Shown here: positions 1-7,288 of the stretch, piece by piece
Layout of the letters: every line of letters starts with the position of its first letter
Position numbering within the stretch: the first letter of the stretch is position 1
DNA from: a virus
Virus record (IMG/VR): IMGVR_UViG_3300045135_003619
Location: 1 to 21,537 of that record
Direction: 5' to 3' (one strand)
DNA: 21,537 nt
Program-made: the position numbers and the translations under genes
Notes under the pieces: generated by a model
What the model saw: the letters and a program-made list of their open reading frames with translations, nothing else
Databases searched by the model: none
Told to the model about the DNA's origin: nothing

Positions 1-1257
1 TTATCCGGCCAGCGTAACCTGCGCCGTTTTCTCGCCCGATCTTTCCTTCAACCCGACCACCACCATCCCCGTCAAATGCCAGACGGCCGCCATCATGATC
101 CCCATATTGAAGGCAAACTCGTTGGCGCAGCTCTGCTTGAAGAACTCCCCCTCGAGGAACATGCAGGATCCCTTGCAGAGCTGAACGACGGGGCATGACA
201 TGCACTCGTCCCGGAATGCAAAGTGCGTCGCGGTATCGAGCGCGATGGCGTCAAAGTCGGCGACATGACCGATCTTGTGCACGCCCTTCGCACCGGTGTT
301 CTGGCAGGTCATGACGTTCCCGCGCAGGTCGACGGCGATGGCGTCGGGGCTGTCCATCCCGCATTTCTGGCCAAGGGCCTCGAGCGGCCGCCGACGTTGA
401 ATGGAGGCATAGAATTCGTTGATGCGCTCGCCAAGGCCGAAGGCATTCGGGTCCTCGACCAGTTCTTCGAAAATCGACCGCGTCAGGCTGTTCAACTCGG
501 CCGGCTCGAACCGCCCTGTGCCGATGGCGGTCGCGGCGTCATAAACATTCACCACGCCCTCGAGCCCGACGAAGATGTCCGGCCCAACCTTTTCGGCGAA
601 CCAGGCCTTGAGGGCCCGAAGGTCGTGATGCTGGCGCGTCAGCACCGCATTGAACCCGGTCTTTTCGGGGCGCTCGGCCAACAGGGTTTGGATCCAGTGT
701 CTCTTGTCAGGATCGTCGAACGGATCCGGCCCGCGCAGATGCTGCCCCGGGCCATCATGAGAGATTGTGATCGCGATGTCATGCGTGGAGATGAAGTCGA
801 GCTTCTCGCGGTCAAGGAGTGATCCGTTGGTGATGATCGAGAAGGTAGCCGTAGGGAACCGCGCCGCCAACGCCGGCACCAACCGCTTGATCTTGCCCCA
901 ATAAAGAAACGGCTCGCCACCCCAGAGCTCGATCTTTTCCGGGGCGTCGGTGATCCAACTGTCGAGCTGAGTCAGGAAGTGCTCGACATCGGCCAGCTTC
1001 GAGACCGTGGCATCGGCGATCTGGAAGGCCTGGCTGCAATAGCTGCAGGCATAATTGCAGGAGAGCCCAAGCTGGATTTTCAACACACGAGGCGCTCGTG
1101 ATTTTCCGATGGGCTTGTCTTTGGCCACGCGCGGTACCGGCGCAAATATCCCCGGTTCTACCGGCAGCGGCAGCCCCTCGCATTCCGATGTGTGCGGGTT
1201 GTAGTGTGCGTGGTGGCGGCTGCCGTCACGCGCTTCCAGTGTCAGATCAAACCACAT
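1..1257 (-). CDS. Radical SAM/SPASM peptide-maturase-like enzyme
   Basis: Complete 418-aa protein ending exactly at the window edge. The radical SAM cluster motif CxxxCxxC is at C67, C71, C74, with the SAM-binding GGEP at 113-116. The C-terminal part carries a full SPASM cysteine set: C299, then a G-x4-C ending at C318, then C352-x2-C355-x5-C361-x3-C365 and a last C377. That is the pattern seen in anaerobic sulfatase-maturating enzymes and RiPP maturases that hold two auxiliary [4Fe-4S] clusters. Members of this family modify ribosomal peptides or proteins, for example by thioether or C-C crosslinks or Cys/Ser oxidation. The start overlaps the stop of the upstream oxygenase (TGATG), so it is translationally coupled. 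No sulfatase is nearby; the obvious local substrate is the Cys-rich protein at 1892-2185, which is an inference. A hydrophobic stretch at about 385-402 is odd but short. The family is secure; the substrate is not known. Confidence 0.9.
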   Translation of the reverse strand: MWFDLTLEARDGSRHHAHYNPHTSECEGLPLPVEPGIFAPVPRVAKDKPIGKSRAPRVLKIQLGLSCNYACSYCSQAFQIADATVSKLADVEHFLTQLDSWITDAPEKIELWGGEPFLYWGKIKRLVPALAARFPTATFSIITNGSLLDREKLDFISTHDIAITISHDGPGQHLRGPDPFDDPDKRHWIQTLLAERPEKTGFNAVLTRQHHDLRALKAWFAEKVGPDIFVGLEGVVNVYDAATAIGTGRFEPAELNSLTRSIFEELVEDPNAFGLGERINEFYASIQRRRPLEALGQKCGMDSPDAIAVDLRGNVMTCQNTGAKGVHKIGHVADFDAIALDTATHFAFRDECMSCPVVQLCKGSCMFLEGEFFKQSCANEFAFNMGIMMAAVWHLTGMVVVGLKERSGEKTAQVTLAG

Positions 1258-1889
1258 CAGTCGAACAGCCTTTCTTCAATCGCCGTTGGCAGGTTGACCC
1301 GGAAGTTCGCAACGACCTGCACATGCGGCGCGCTCCCCTCATAGGGGTGCTGGTTGTGGGGGATATGGGAGGGGAAGAAGACCGAGAGCCCCGGCCGCGG
1401 ATTGACCGAGAAGCCATGGCGGCTCTCATAAGGCAGCCGCCCCTCATCGAAATATCGCGACGGATCCTCGATCACGAAGCGCGGGGTGCCCACGCTATTC
1501 ACCGGCTGGCCCGACCCACTGCCGGTCAGGAAGTGGACGCAGGTCAGATCCCCCTCGCGGCTATCCTTGTGGGTCGAGATGAAGCCGCCTTTCTCGATGA
1601 CGAGGGCGCGGTTTTCGCAATGGCGGGGGTCGAGATATTGGGCCCAAGGGCCAAGCACGGCGCGCGCGCAAGCGAAGAGATGGGCTTTCAGGGTCTGACC
1701 GGCTGCGCTTTTCTCAAGTATGCCGCGCACCCGACGCTCAGCCGCGCTCAGCGGCCTGGCACCCCCTTCCCCGCCCACGGCCGCAATGGCCTCATCCGCT
1801 AGCTGGCGATTGACCTCCCAGCCCACCGGCGCTTCAAAAAAGCTGACATGGGTGGGCCAGAGCGCAAGGTTTGTCTGCTGAACTTGCAT
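1257..1889 (-). CDS. 2OG-Fe(II) oxygenase-like protein (second copy)
   Basis: 210-aa protein counted from the ATG at 1889, two bases after the stop of the Cys-rich gene; an in-frame GTG at 1898 overlapping that stop is an alternative start. The likely facial-triad motif is H107-K-D109, with a distal histidine in the segment FFPSHIPHNQH (H175/H178/H181) and a probable 2-oxoglutarate-binding R197 in VANFRVNL. This matches the prolyl-4-hydroxylase-like branch of the 2OG dioxygenases, which hydroxylate Pro, Asn, Asp or other side chains. The N-terminus (hydrophobic residues, WPTHV, then APVGW) resembles that of the other oxygenase at 2175-2915 (IYPAFV, MPVGF), so the two are probably distant paralogues. 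Its stop overlaps the radical SAM start. Its position directly after the Cys-rich gene suggests a modifying enzyme. Substrate unknown. Confidence 0.78.
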   Translation of the reverse strand: MQVQQTNLALWPTHVSFFEAPVGWEVNRQLADEAIAAVGGEGGARPLSAAERRVRGILEKSAAGQTLKAHLFACARAVLGPWAQYLDPRHCENRALVIEKGGFISTHKDSREGDLTCVHFLTGSGSGQPVNSVGTPRFVIEDPSRYFDEGRLPYESRHGFSVNPRPGLSVFFPSHIPHNQHPYEGSAPHVQVVANFRVNLPTAIEERLFD

Positions 1890-1891
1890 CG

Positions 1892-2185
1892 TCAGCACCG
1901 GCAGGCGCAGTTACAGTTGAAGTAGGCGAGATTGGCTGTGACGGATACGTCTCCAGTAGCGCCGCCCCCTGAGAGGCTCGCGACATAGCAGTTGGCCGTA
2001 CAATTGCAGTTCCCACCCCCGCTTCCACTCACCGCAAAGAAGGGAGATCCCGTGGAGGGCGTGCCATTGGCAACCGTCACGGATGTGATGTCACCGGCCC
2101 CAATCGCGGGCTTGTTGGCAATGCGGGACCAATCCACAAAGCCGCTGTCGTCGATCACGATGGTGGTTCCGACCTTATAGGCCAT
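1892..2185 (-). CDS. Cysteine-rich tail-fibre-like small protein (candidate modified peptide precursor)
   Basis: 97-aa protein. Residues about 17-40 (VDWSRIANKPAIG, GDITSV) look like the repeat of phage tail fibres; compare PWAGITGKP in the 327-aa fibre upstream. A Gly/Ser-rich linker leads into two cysteine clusters: C60, C62, C66 (NCNCTANC) and C91, C93, C95, C97 (FNCNCACRC), the last Cys being the C-terminal residue. Seven cysteines in 38 residues is striking for a phage structural-type protein. The ATG at 2185 overlaps the end of the upstream oxygenase by 11 bases, and the next oxygenase starts 2 bases after its stop, so the precursor sits between two 2OG oxygenases and before a radical SAM/SPASM enzyme. 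I infer a modified tail-tip or fibre component with a leader-like N-terminus. Alternatives are a metal-binding or disulfide-linked tail protein that is not modified. No signal peptide is visible. Confidence 0.8.
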   Translation of the reverse strand: MAYKVGTTIVIDDSGFVDWSRIANKPAIGAGDITSVTVANGTPSTGSPFFAVSGSGGGNCNCTANCYVASLSGGGATGDVSVTANLAYFNCNCACRC

Positions 2186-2915
2186 GGCTGTCTCCTTGCG
2201 CCTGATGGGCCAGGATCTCTGAGAGACCGGCCTTGCAGTGGGAATTTGGGAGATCGAGGGAGCAAAGGACTGGGATGCACATCCGCTCCTCGCCCTCAAA
2301 ATAGGTGCTGTCATGGGGCAGATGCCCCTCGAAGACGAGCATGGAGCCCGTCTTGGGCTCGACCGCGTACCAGCCGCCGACATAGGCGTTCGGGTTGTTG
2401 CAGGGCCACAGCCGCTTGCCGACATTCGCGGGATCGTAAAACCGCACAGCCCCACGATGGAGCGAGGTCTCGGGGCAATCCGCGTCCAGCACGACCCGCG
2501 GGTAATAGGTACAGACGATGTCCGTCTGGATATGGGTGTGGGTGTTGATGCCGACATTTTCCCGTGCGGCACGCCGCTGCCAGAACGTGTCCGACATCAT
2601 GGCGATCTCGCCGGTATGATCATATCCGTAAGCCAACTGCAGGTATTCCCGCACGGCCGCCGCCACCATCTGCGCCAGCACCGCAATCGCCGGGTCCTGC
2701 CGATCCATCAGGAAGTTGTGGCGCAGATGTCCAAGATGGTTGGTCTGATCCCCGACGTTGCGTCCGTCACCCGCATCTTGAATGCGGTTCGCCACAGCGT
2801 CCTCAGCCGCCAGCGCGTACAGGCGGTCATTGAAGCCCACGGGCATGTCCCAATGCTTGTGCAGGACGAAGGCCGGGTAGATCAGCTGGAACTCGGTCGT
2901 GGTCGCGATCTCCAT
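2175..2915 (-). CDS. 2OG-Fe(II) oxygenase, TIGR02466-like
   Basis: 246-aa protein. The reading frame is open further upstream, but the ATG at 2915 gives the family-like N-terminus and overlaps the upstream stop (TGATG). The Fe-binding region is NTHTHIQTD (H126, H128, D132), followed by a beta strand ending TYYP as in PF13759/TIGR02466 proteins. The distal part has VFEGHLPHDS (H198/H201) and R211, the expected second His and the 2OG-binding Arg. TIGR02466-type putative 2OG oxygenases are common in marine phages, often beside structural genes, and their substrates are mostly unknown. Here it is followed immediately by the Cys-rich protein and preceded by collagen-like fibres, either of which could be hydroxylated. 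Enzyme family fairly secure; function inferred. Confidence 0.85.
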   Translation of the reverse strand: MEIATTTEFQLIYPAFVLHKHWDMPVGFNDRLYALAAEDAVANRIQDAGDGRNVGDQTNHLGHLRHNFLMDRQDPAIAVLAQMVAAAVREYLQLAYGYDHTGEIAMMSDTFWQRRAARENVGINTHTHIQTDIVCTYYPRVVLDADCPETSLHRGAVRFYDPANVGKRLWPCNNPNAYVGGWYAVEPKTGSMLVFEGHLPHDSTYFEGEERMCIPVLCSLDLPNSHCKAGLSEILAHQAQGDSHGL

Positions 2916-3823
2916 CACACCACCTCCAGGATGATCTTGCCGATCGCGGTGTAATGCTCGGTGTTGATCTTGACTGCTATCTGATCTCCCGGACTGAGCC
3001 CCAAGGCCTCGATAGCAAAGCTGCCCACTCCGCTCGCATCGGTCCTCAGCCGCCGTTTTGGCAGATAGCCGGCGTCGCTTTCGAGCTTTAGCACCAGCGC
3101 GTGTGCGCAGGACGCGCCATCCACATTCCAACTGAGCGCCACAGGTACTTGGGCACGGCCGCCTGCAGGAACGGTAACAGATTCCTCCGTTGCCACCGCG
3201 TGGAAATAGAACTGCTTGAACCACTGCCCGTTATTCGGGATTGTCGCGTCATCGATCCGGCCCGCAATGGTGGTCCCGTTCAAGAGGATGGGGTCCTGAT
3301 CGCAGAGGATCTCGATCCGGGCCGAGGAGAGCGGCCCCTTGATCGGCATGAAGATCACGAGGGCGTTGGCCGCTTGCACACGTGCGCGGTGGCGGAAAGA
3401 GAGATCAACTTTTTCGCGGGCGGATTGGGCAAAGCGATTACGCCAGGGCAGCGGAAAGCCCTGTGCGTCTGTCATAATGTCGATGAGCGCATAATCGGTG
3501 ATTTCATCATGGCCGCGCATGCCGTCGAGGAAGACATAGGACCGGCCTTTATAGATCCCGCCATGGGTACAGCCTGGAAGGTCGGGCACAAAAAGCCCAT
3601 TGCCGCGCATATCAACGAAGCCAGCGCCCCGGTCCTGATCAAAGGGCGTGGCGAGTTCTGCCGAGAGTTCTGCCCATTCCATGGCGCCAACACTGTTGCG
3701 CAGGCCCTCGCCAGCCCCGCAGCGCGCAAAGACGGCGATCCCGGCATAGGTCTCTTGGACATCGACAGCGTAATGAAGTGGCGTGCCCGTGTTATAGATG
3801 ACATGCAGTCCGGTCTCGATCAT
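2915..3823 (-). CDS. Hypothetical protein of the fibre/modification operon
   Basis: 302-aa protein that I do not recognise as a named family. The N-terminal about 200 residues have many aromatic and Gly/Asp residues (for example [15 protein letters not shown]) and suggest a beta-rich fold that might bind carbohydrate or ligand. The last about 80 residues (from [13 protein letters not shown] on) look like an Ig- or invasin-like beta sandwich. There is no signal peptide or membrane helix. The ATG at 3823 overlaps the upstream fibre stop by four bases (ATGA), and its own stop overlaps the oxygenase start. Its position between the S74 fibre and the modifying enzymes suggests a virion appendage protein, or a partner of the fibre, rather than a host gene. 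Confidence 0.75.
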   Translation of the reverse strand: MIETGLHVIYNTGTPLHYAVDVQETYAGIAVFARCGAGEGLRNSVGAMEWAELSAELATPFDQDRGAGFVDMRGNGLFVPDLPGCTHGGIYKGRSYVFLDGMRGHDEITDYALIDIMTDAQGFPLPWRNRFAQSAREKVDLSFRHRARVQAANALVIFMPIKGPLSSARIEILCDQDPILLNGTTIAGRIDDATIPNNGQWFKQFYFHAVATEESVTVPAGGRAQVPVALSWNVDGASCAHALVLKLESDAGYLPKRRLRTDASGVGSFAIEALGLSPGDQIAVKINTEHYTAIGKIILEVV

Positions 3824-4770
3824 GGCATGGTCCTTTTCAGCTGATCAACCTCCTGAGCGAGGTCCTTGATGGCCTCTACGAGGAGGCCCACGAGATTGCC
3901 GTAGGCCAGACGCAGCACGCCTTCGGCCTCAACGACGGCCTCTGGCGCGACGGCCTGCACCTCTTGTGCAATGAGACCCATCTGCCGCGCGTCGCTGCCC
4001 GCCATGGTGAAGGTGACGCCGCTCAGCGCCTGCACCTTGGCCAGCGCATCTGCGATAGGCGCGATATCGGACTTGAGCCGTGCGTCCGACGAGGAGACGA
4101 AGTTCGGTGCGGTCACCGTGCCAGAGAAGGTCGCCCCGCTCAGGAGTGCGAAGGCACTGGCATGACTGCCATCAAGAAGATCGGCATCAATTCCCGACCC
4201 AGAGCCATCGACGGTTACCAGCTTGGCACGTACCTGCGCGGCCGTGTCGGGAGACCCATCCGCCCCTGCGGGGCCTTGTGGACCCGTAGCCCCGGTGGCA
4301 CCCGTGGGACCCGCAGGTCCCTGCGGTCCTGTTGGGCCGGTGGCGCCAGTATCACCCTTGGCTCCGGTCGCACCTGTTGCCCCGGTAGCACCTTTCAGGT
4401 TTACGTAAGCACCCCAGGTCGATCCGTTGAAAAACCGCAGACTGGTGCCAGACCATTGATGCGCTGGTGTTGGTCCTGTGGCGCCCGACGAACCCTGAGG
4501 ACCTGTTGCGCCTATGTCACCTTTCGGGCCTGTTGCCCCCGTTGGACCCGTGGGACCCTGAGGCCCTGTTGGCCCGGTCGCGCCTTGAGGACCGGCCGGT
4601 CCTTGCGGTCCAGTTTGTCCGAGCTCGATCACGGTTTCGGCGCCAGAGACACGCTTCAGAAAAAGCTTTCCGTCGGTGACATTCACTGCCAACTCACCAG
4701 CAGCGAGTTGTGCCGTGCTGGGTACCCGGCCGGCCACGGTCGTTCGTTTTACCAGAACGGTATTTGCCAT
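3820..4770 (-). CDS. Collagen-like tail fibre with C-terminal S74 intramolecular chaperone
   Basis: 316-aa protein. Residues 1-50 form an anchor-like domain shared with the next fibre upstream (MANTxxxKR start, then AAGELAVN). Gly-X-Y triplets run at 53-100 and 127-172, flanking a 25-residue non-collagen insert ([17 protein letters not shown]). From about 218 comes a peptidase S74/endosialidase chaperone domain with SSSDARLK (S226-K233), the usual site where such domains cleave themselves off after trimer assembly, and a C-terminal coiled coil. Prolines are mostly in the X position of the triplets, not the Y position hydroxylated in animal collagen. Likely a trimeric receptor-binding or side fibre. 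The S74 domain is closely related to that in the 218-aa fibre at 9008-9664. Confidence 0.88.
   Translation of the reverse strand: MANTVLVKRTTVAGRVPSTAQLAAGELAVNVTDGKLFLKRVSGAETVIELGQTGPQGPAGPQGATGPTGPQGPTGPTGATGPKGDIGATGPQGSSGATGPTPAHQWSGTSLRFFNGSTWGAYVNLKGATGATGATGAKGDTGATGPTGPQGPAGPTGATGATGPQGPAGADGSPDTAAQVRAKLVTVDGSGSGIDADLLDGSHASAFALLSGATFSGTVTAPNFVSSSDARLKSDIAPIADALAKVQALSGVTFTMAGSDARQMGLIAQEVQAVAPEAVVEAEGVLRLAYGNLVGLLVEAIKDLAQEVDQLKRTMP
4255..4614 (-). repeat. Collagen-type Gly-X-Y repeats
   Basis: Two blocks, 4471-4614 and 4255-4392, of Gly-X-Y triplets in the 316-aa fibre, separated by a folded insert. Triplets are mainly GPQ, GPT, GAT and GPA. Confidence 0.8.
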
Positions 4771-4772
4771 GA

Positions 4773-5756
4773 TCAGAAGGTCCCACCGTCAAGGGTGATC
4801 CCGTTGATCGACCCACCGGTAATCGCGACATTGCTGGAGGCTTGCGTGGCCATGGACCCCAGCCCGAGGTTCGACCGCGACGTCGCTTTGTTCGGGAGGT
4901 CTGAGAGGTTCGATGCTGCGGAAAGCTTGCCAGCTAGCGCATTGGTCACGGTCGTTGCGAAGTTGGGATCATCGCCGAGGGCTGCGGCCAACTCGTTAAG
5001 CGTATCCATGGCGCCGGGAGCGGCATCAATAAGCGCACCGATGGCGGCGGCGACAAAAGCTGTGGTCGCGATCTGCGTCGTGTTTGTGCCGGCCGTTGCA
5101 GTGGGGGCCGTCGGCGATCCTGTCAGTGCAGGTGATGCAAGAGGTGCCTTTGCATCCAACGCCGTCTGGAGCCCCGTGATTTGCGCGATCGAATGGCTGT
5201 GGCTGGAGGGCGTAAAGCTCGTGGGTTTGCCGGTAATCCCGGCCCAAGGTGCGGCATCGGCAACCTCTGCGGCATCCACCTTGCCATCGTTGTCCGTATC
5301 ATAGGTGGATTTTGCCATGTCGCCCGCGCCAAAGCCGGCAATGGCGTCATTGACGAAGGCCGTTGTTGCAATCTGTGTTGAGTTCGTGCCCGCGACCGCC
5401 GTCGGCGCCGTGGGCGATCCCGTGAAGCTTGGTGACGCCAAAGGTGCTTTCGTCGACAGCAGGCCGTCGACCTGGGACTTGCGAACAAGGTCGGTCCCGC
5501 CGCTGGCATCTTGTCCGGATTTCGGGACCAGGGAGAAGGTCTTGGACCCGGCGACGGTCTGGGTGCCAGTCAGCGCAACAAACCCACCGCTGCCGGCAAC
5601 CGGCACGATGGAAGTCGCATTGCCGCTGCCGTCGTCGCCCTTGCCGACATACACCGTGTTGTCGACCTCGTTATGGGCAAGCTCGCCTGATTTCAGCGCA
5701 GCGGGCGCACCCGCCACGCCAGAGACGCGGCGTTTGAGCTGGATGGTATTGGCCAT
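4773..5756 (-). CDS. Tail fibre protein with phage tail repeats and a calcium-loop motif
   Basis: 327-aa protein. The N-terminal 40 residues resemble the anchor of the collagen-like fibre ([20 protein letters not shown]). Two near-identical 33-residue repeats occur at 103-135 and 203-235 ([18 protein letters not shown], then [10 protein letters not shown]), typical of phage tail fibre repeats. Between them lies [12 protein letters not shown] (153-164), which fits a 12-residue EF-hand/dockerin-type calcium loop with acidic residues at positions 1, 3, 5, 9 and 12. The C-terminus ends [11 protein letters not shown]. It has no S74 domain of its own. The stop falls two bases before the collagen fibre start, and its own ATG overlaps the upstream stop. 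Probably a structural fibre subunit that pairs with the neighbouring fibres. Confidence 0.85.
   Translation of the reverse strand: MANTIQLKRRVSGVAGAPAALKSGELAHNEVDNTVYVGKGDDGSGNATSIVPVAGSGGFVALTGTQTVAGSKTFSLVPKSGQDASGGTDLVRKSQVDGLLSTKAPLASPSFTGSPTAPTAVAGTNSTQIATTAFVNDAIAGFGAGDMAKSTYDTDNDGKVDAAEVADAAPWAGITGKPTSFTPSSHSHSIAQITGLQTALDAKAPLASPALTGSPTAPTATAGTNTTQIATTAFVAAAIGALIDAAPGAMDTLNELAAALGDDPNFATTVTNALAGKLSAASNLSDLPNKATSRSNLGLGSMATQASSNVAITGGSINGITLDGGTF
5052..5450 (-). repeat. Two 33-residue tail-fibre repeats
   Basis: Copies at 5352-5450 and 5052-5150 inside the 327-aa fibre encode almost the same 33 residues (differences at about four positions), with diverged DNA, which points to an old duplication under selection for protein sequence. 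Confidence 0.7.
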
Positions 5757-5962
5757 CAGAAAAATCCTCCATTGATGGGGGCGTCGGTGGGCAGGATCGT
5801 GATGCCCGGATCCCCTTGATCTCCCTTGTCGCCTTGTGGGCCTGTCGCGCCTTGTGGCCCTGGCTGGCCGCCAAGCCGGATGAGGAAAGGTCCCGAGACC
5901 ACGCGGACCTTGATCGGCGCGGTGATGGTGATCGGACCTGTCTGCCGGATCGCTTCACTCAT
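5756..5962 (-). CDS. Short collagen-like protein
   Basis: 68-aa protein: an N-terminal beta-type segment (ITITAPIKVRVVSGPF), then about seven Gly-X-Y triplets in residues 31-53 (from GGQPGPQGATG on), and a C-terminal tail ending INGGFF. That ending resembles the ends of the adjacent fibre (GGTF), suggesting a shared junction or a domain cut from a longer fibre. The start overlaps the upstream stop by four bases (ATGA), and the stop overlaps the next start (TGATG). Probably a small trimeric fibre connector; function inferred. Confidence 0.72.
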   Translation of the reverse strand: MSEAIRQTGPITITAPIKVRVVSGPFLIRLGGQPGPQGATGPQGDKGDQGDPGITILPTDAPINGGFF

Positions 5963-6312
5963 GGGCTCAGCCCTCGCGTCACCGGCAACATCACGGGGAT
6001 TTCGAGAAGGAAGCCCAAGTGAAGATCAGGCTCGAGATCGGTGCGCACCAAATCCAACACCGCGCGCCCGGGCGAGAGCCCTGCGGTTTGGGAGGGCGTC
6101 AGAGACAGTTCCAACACGGTCGTGCTGATGTGCTCTATCCCGCCATCAGCGCTGGAAAGCTCCGCCAAGAGCGTTGAATCACTCGGTTTGAGGCGCAAAT
6201 GGCCCACATAGCGGGCCCCTTCGGCAAAGACCGGTGCCTCAGCCTCAATTTGCAGCCGCCAGGCGTAGCCGATCAAGATCACGGGACCTTCATGAAGCTG
6301 GGGGCTGGTCAT
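5959..6312 (-). CDS. Hypothetical phage protein, first gene of the fibre operon
   Basis: 117-aa protein, predicted mostly beta strand, with no signal peptide or membrane helix. Not recognised as a named family; proteins of this size often sit just before collagen-like fibre genes in phages, so a small tail-associated beta domain is likely. The ATG at 6312 is preceded by a GAGG ribosome site. It is the first gene of the nine-gene leftward run and is divergent from the UPF0149 gene, so the promoter should lie in the 82-base gap 6313-6394. Confidence 0.7.
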   Translation of the reverse strand: MTSPQLHEGPVILIGYAWRLQIEAEAPVFAEGARYVGHLRLKPSDSTLLAELSSADGGIEHISTTVLELSLTPSQTAGLSPGRAVLDLVRTDLEPDLHLGFLLEIPVMLPVTRGLSP

Positions 6313-6394
6313 GGTATAGCCTCGGGTACAGTTGGGTCAGATTGCGAAGGGATCAGTCGAGGGTTAGGAACGGCAAAGACCAACGGAGATTCCC
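6313..6394. other. Divergent intergenic region
   Basis: 82-base gap between the leftward fibre/modification operon and the rightward UPF0149 gene. It must hold translation signals for both: GAGG for the left gene and CGGAG about eight bases before the right ATG. Promoters for one or both transcripts are expected here, but I could not pick out a convincing -35/-10 pair. Confidence 0.4.
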
Positions 6395-7078
6395 ATGCGC
6401 CAGTCGGACCAGGACCTCGATCGCCTCAGCGAATTGCTCTTCGCACTGCCGCAGGAGAATTTCCCAATGACGTTGAGCGAACTCGATGGCTATTTGACCG
6501 GCGTTCTGGCCTGCCCAGAGATGATCCCACCCTCGGACTGGCTCCCCCATGTTTGGGGCGAAACAGCCGAGGCGAACTTTCCAGATCTGAAGAGCGCAGA
6601 GGAAACAATCGGCGCCGTTATGGCGCATTACAACTCGATCGCCTCAACACTGAGCGAGACACCTTATCTTGAGCCAATTTACGAGGTAGATCCCAATAGC
6701 GACGAGACATTGTGGGAGCCGTGGGTCGATGGGTTTACCCGTGCCATGCGGTTGCGCTCCGAGGCTTGGGAAGCACTTCTCGACCGTGCAGACGAAGAGA
6801 CGCGCTCCTCGATGATTTTTTTGATGGCGTTGCAAGACATTTACGAGGGTAAGAGCACATTCAGCGAAGATGAGATTGACGAGATTGATCTTGAAGCGCC
6901 CGATCTCGTCCCAAACTGCGTTGCGGCTATTTTGTTTGAGTCCCGCCCAGAGCTTGGGGCCACAGCCATGCCCAACTTACCGGACGCTCCGTTTCGCGCG
7001 GCACCACGTCCCGGGCGCAATGATCCATGCCCCTGCGGCTCTGGGCACAAATACAAACACTGCTGCGGTAAGAATTGA
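6395..7078 (+). CDS. UPF0149 (YecA-like) protein with SEC-C zinc motif
   Basis: 227-aa protein. The body matches the UPF0149/YecA family: MTLSELDGYLTG near residue 25, then a helical region with conserved Trp and Glu. The C-terminus is a SEC-C zinc motif, NDPCPCGSG then KHCC (C212, C214, C223, C224), like the zinc tail of SecA, known to bind zinc in SecA and related proteins. The start is supported by CGGAG upstream. It is one of only two plus-strand genes and sits between the spanins and the fibre operon, so it is likely a cargo (moron) gene with its own promoter. Base composition is a little lower in GC than the structural genes. Role in the phage unknown; a protein-quality or ribosome-linked role is a family-based guess. 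Confidence 0.85.
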   Translation: MRQSDQDLDRLSELLFALPQENFPMTLSELDGYLTGVLACPEMIPPSDWLPHVWGETAEANFPDLKSAEETIGAVMAHYNSIASTLSETPYLEPIYEVDPNSDETLWEPWVDGFTRAMRLRSEAWEALLDRADEETRSSMIFLMALQDIYEGKSTFSEDEIDEIDLEAPDLVPNCVAAILFESRPELGATAMPNLPDAPFRAAPRPGRNDPCPCGSGHKYKHCCGKN

Positions 7079-7084
7079 GCGGCT

Positions 7085-7288
7085 TTACGGCTGCCACCCG
7101 CAGAGCCGCGCGCCGACTTCGTTATGGGCGACGATCTGCACCAGAGTGCCGTCGCTCAGCAGGTCCTGGCGCGAGGGGCGAATAGGCTCGGCCCAATCGC
7201 AATCGTCCCGCAAACCTCGCGGGTCAATCGCGCATCCAGCGGTCAGCCCGACGCTCAAGATCGGCACGATCAGTATTTTGAATGTCAT
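7085..7288 (-). CDS. Rz1-like o-spanin lipoprotein
   Basis: 67-aa protein with a short signal sequence (MTFKILIVPILSVGL) and lipobox LTAGC, giving a lipidated Cys19. The mature part is short and contains two more cysteines and a DGTLVQIVAHN segment. Its start lies inside the i-spanin gene in another frame (65-base overlap), the typical Rz/Rz1 arrangement. The outer-membrane lipoprotein would bridge to the i-spanin and fuse the membranes in the last step of lysis. Not Pro-rich like lambda Rz1, so the assignment rests on lipobox, size and position. Confidence 0.72.
   Translation of the reverse strand: MTFKILIVPILSVGLTAGCAIDPRGLRDDCDWAEPIRPSRQDLLSDGTLVQIVAHNEVGARLCGWQP

Noticed and set aside
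223-822. Long plus-strand open frame opposite the radical SAM gene
   Set aside because: It is the complement shadow of a gene with clear radical SAM and SPASM motifs; its own translation has no recognisable family and no convincing ribosome site.
1-1257. Anaerobic sulfatase-maturating enzyme
   Set aside because: The cysteine layout fits, but no sulfatase is nearby and the Cys-rich protein lacks the C/S-x-P/A-x-R sulfatase motif.
2916-3224. Upstream extension of the first oxygenase frame
   Set aside because: The extra N-terminus is Arg/Cys-rich and overlaps the 302-aa gene; the ATG at 2915 gives a family-like start.
4255-4614. CRISPR-like or tandem DNA repeat array
   Set aside because: The regular spacing is nine-base codon triplets of collagen-type protein repeats, not conserved repeats with unique spacers.
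3964-5304. 446-codon plus-strand open frame across the fibre genes
   Set aside because: It is antisense to collagen-like and fibre repeats; its low-complexity Arg/Cys/Trp-rich translation is an artefact of the repeats.
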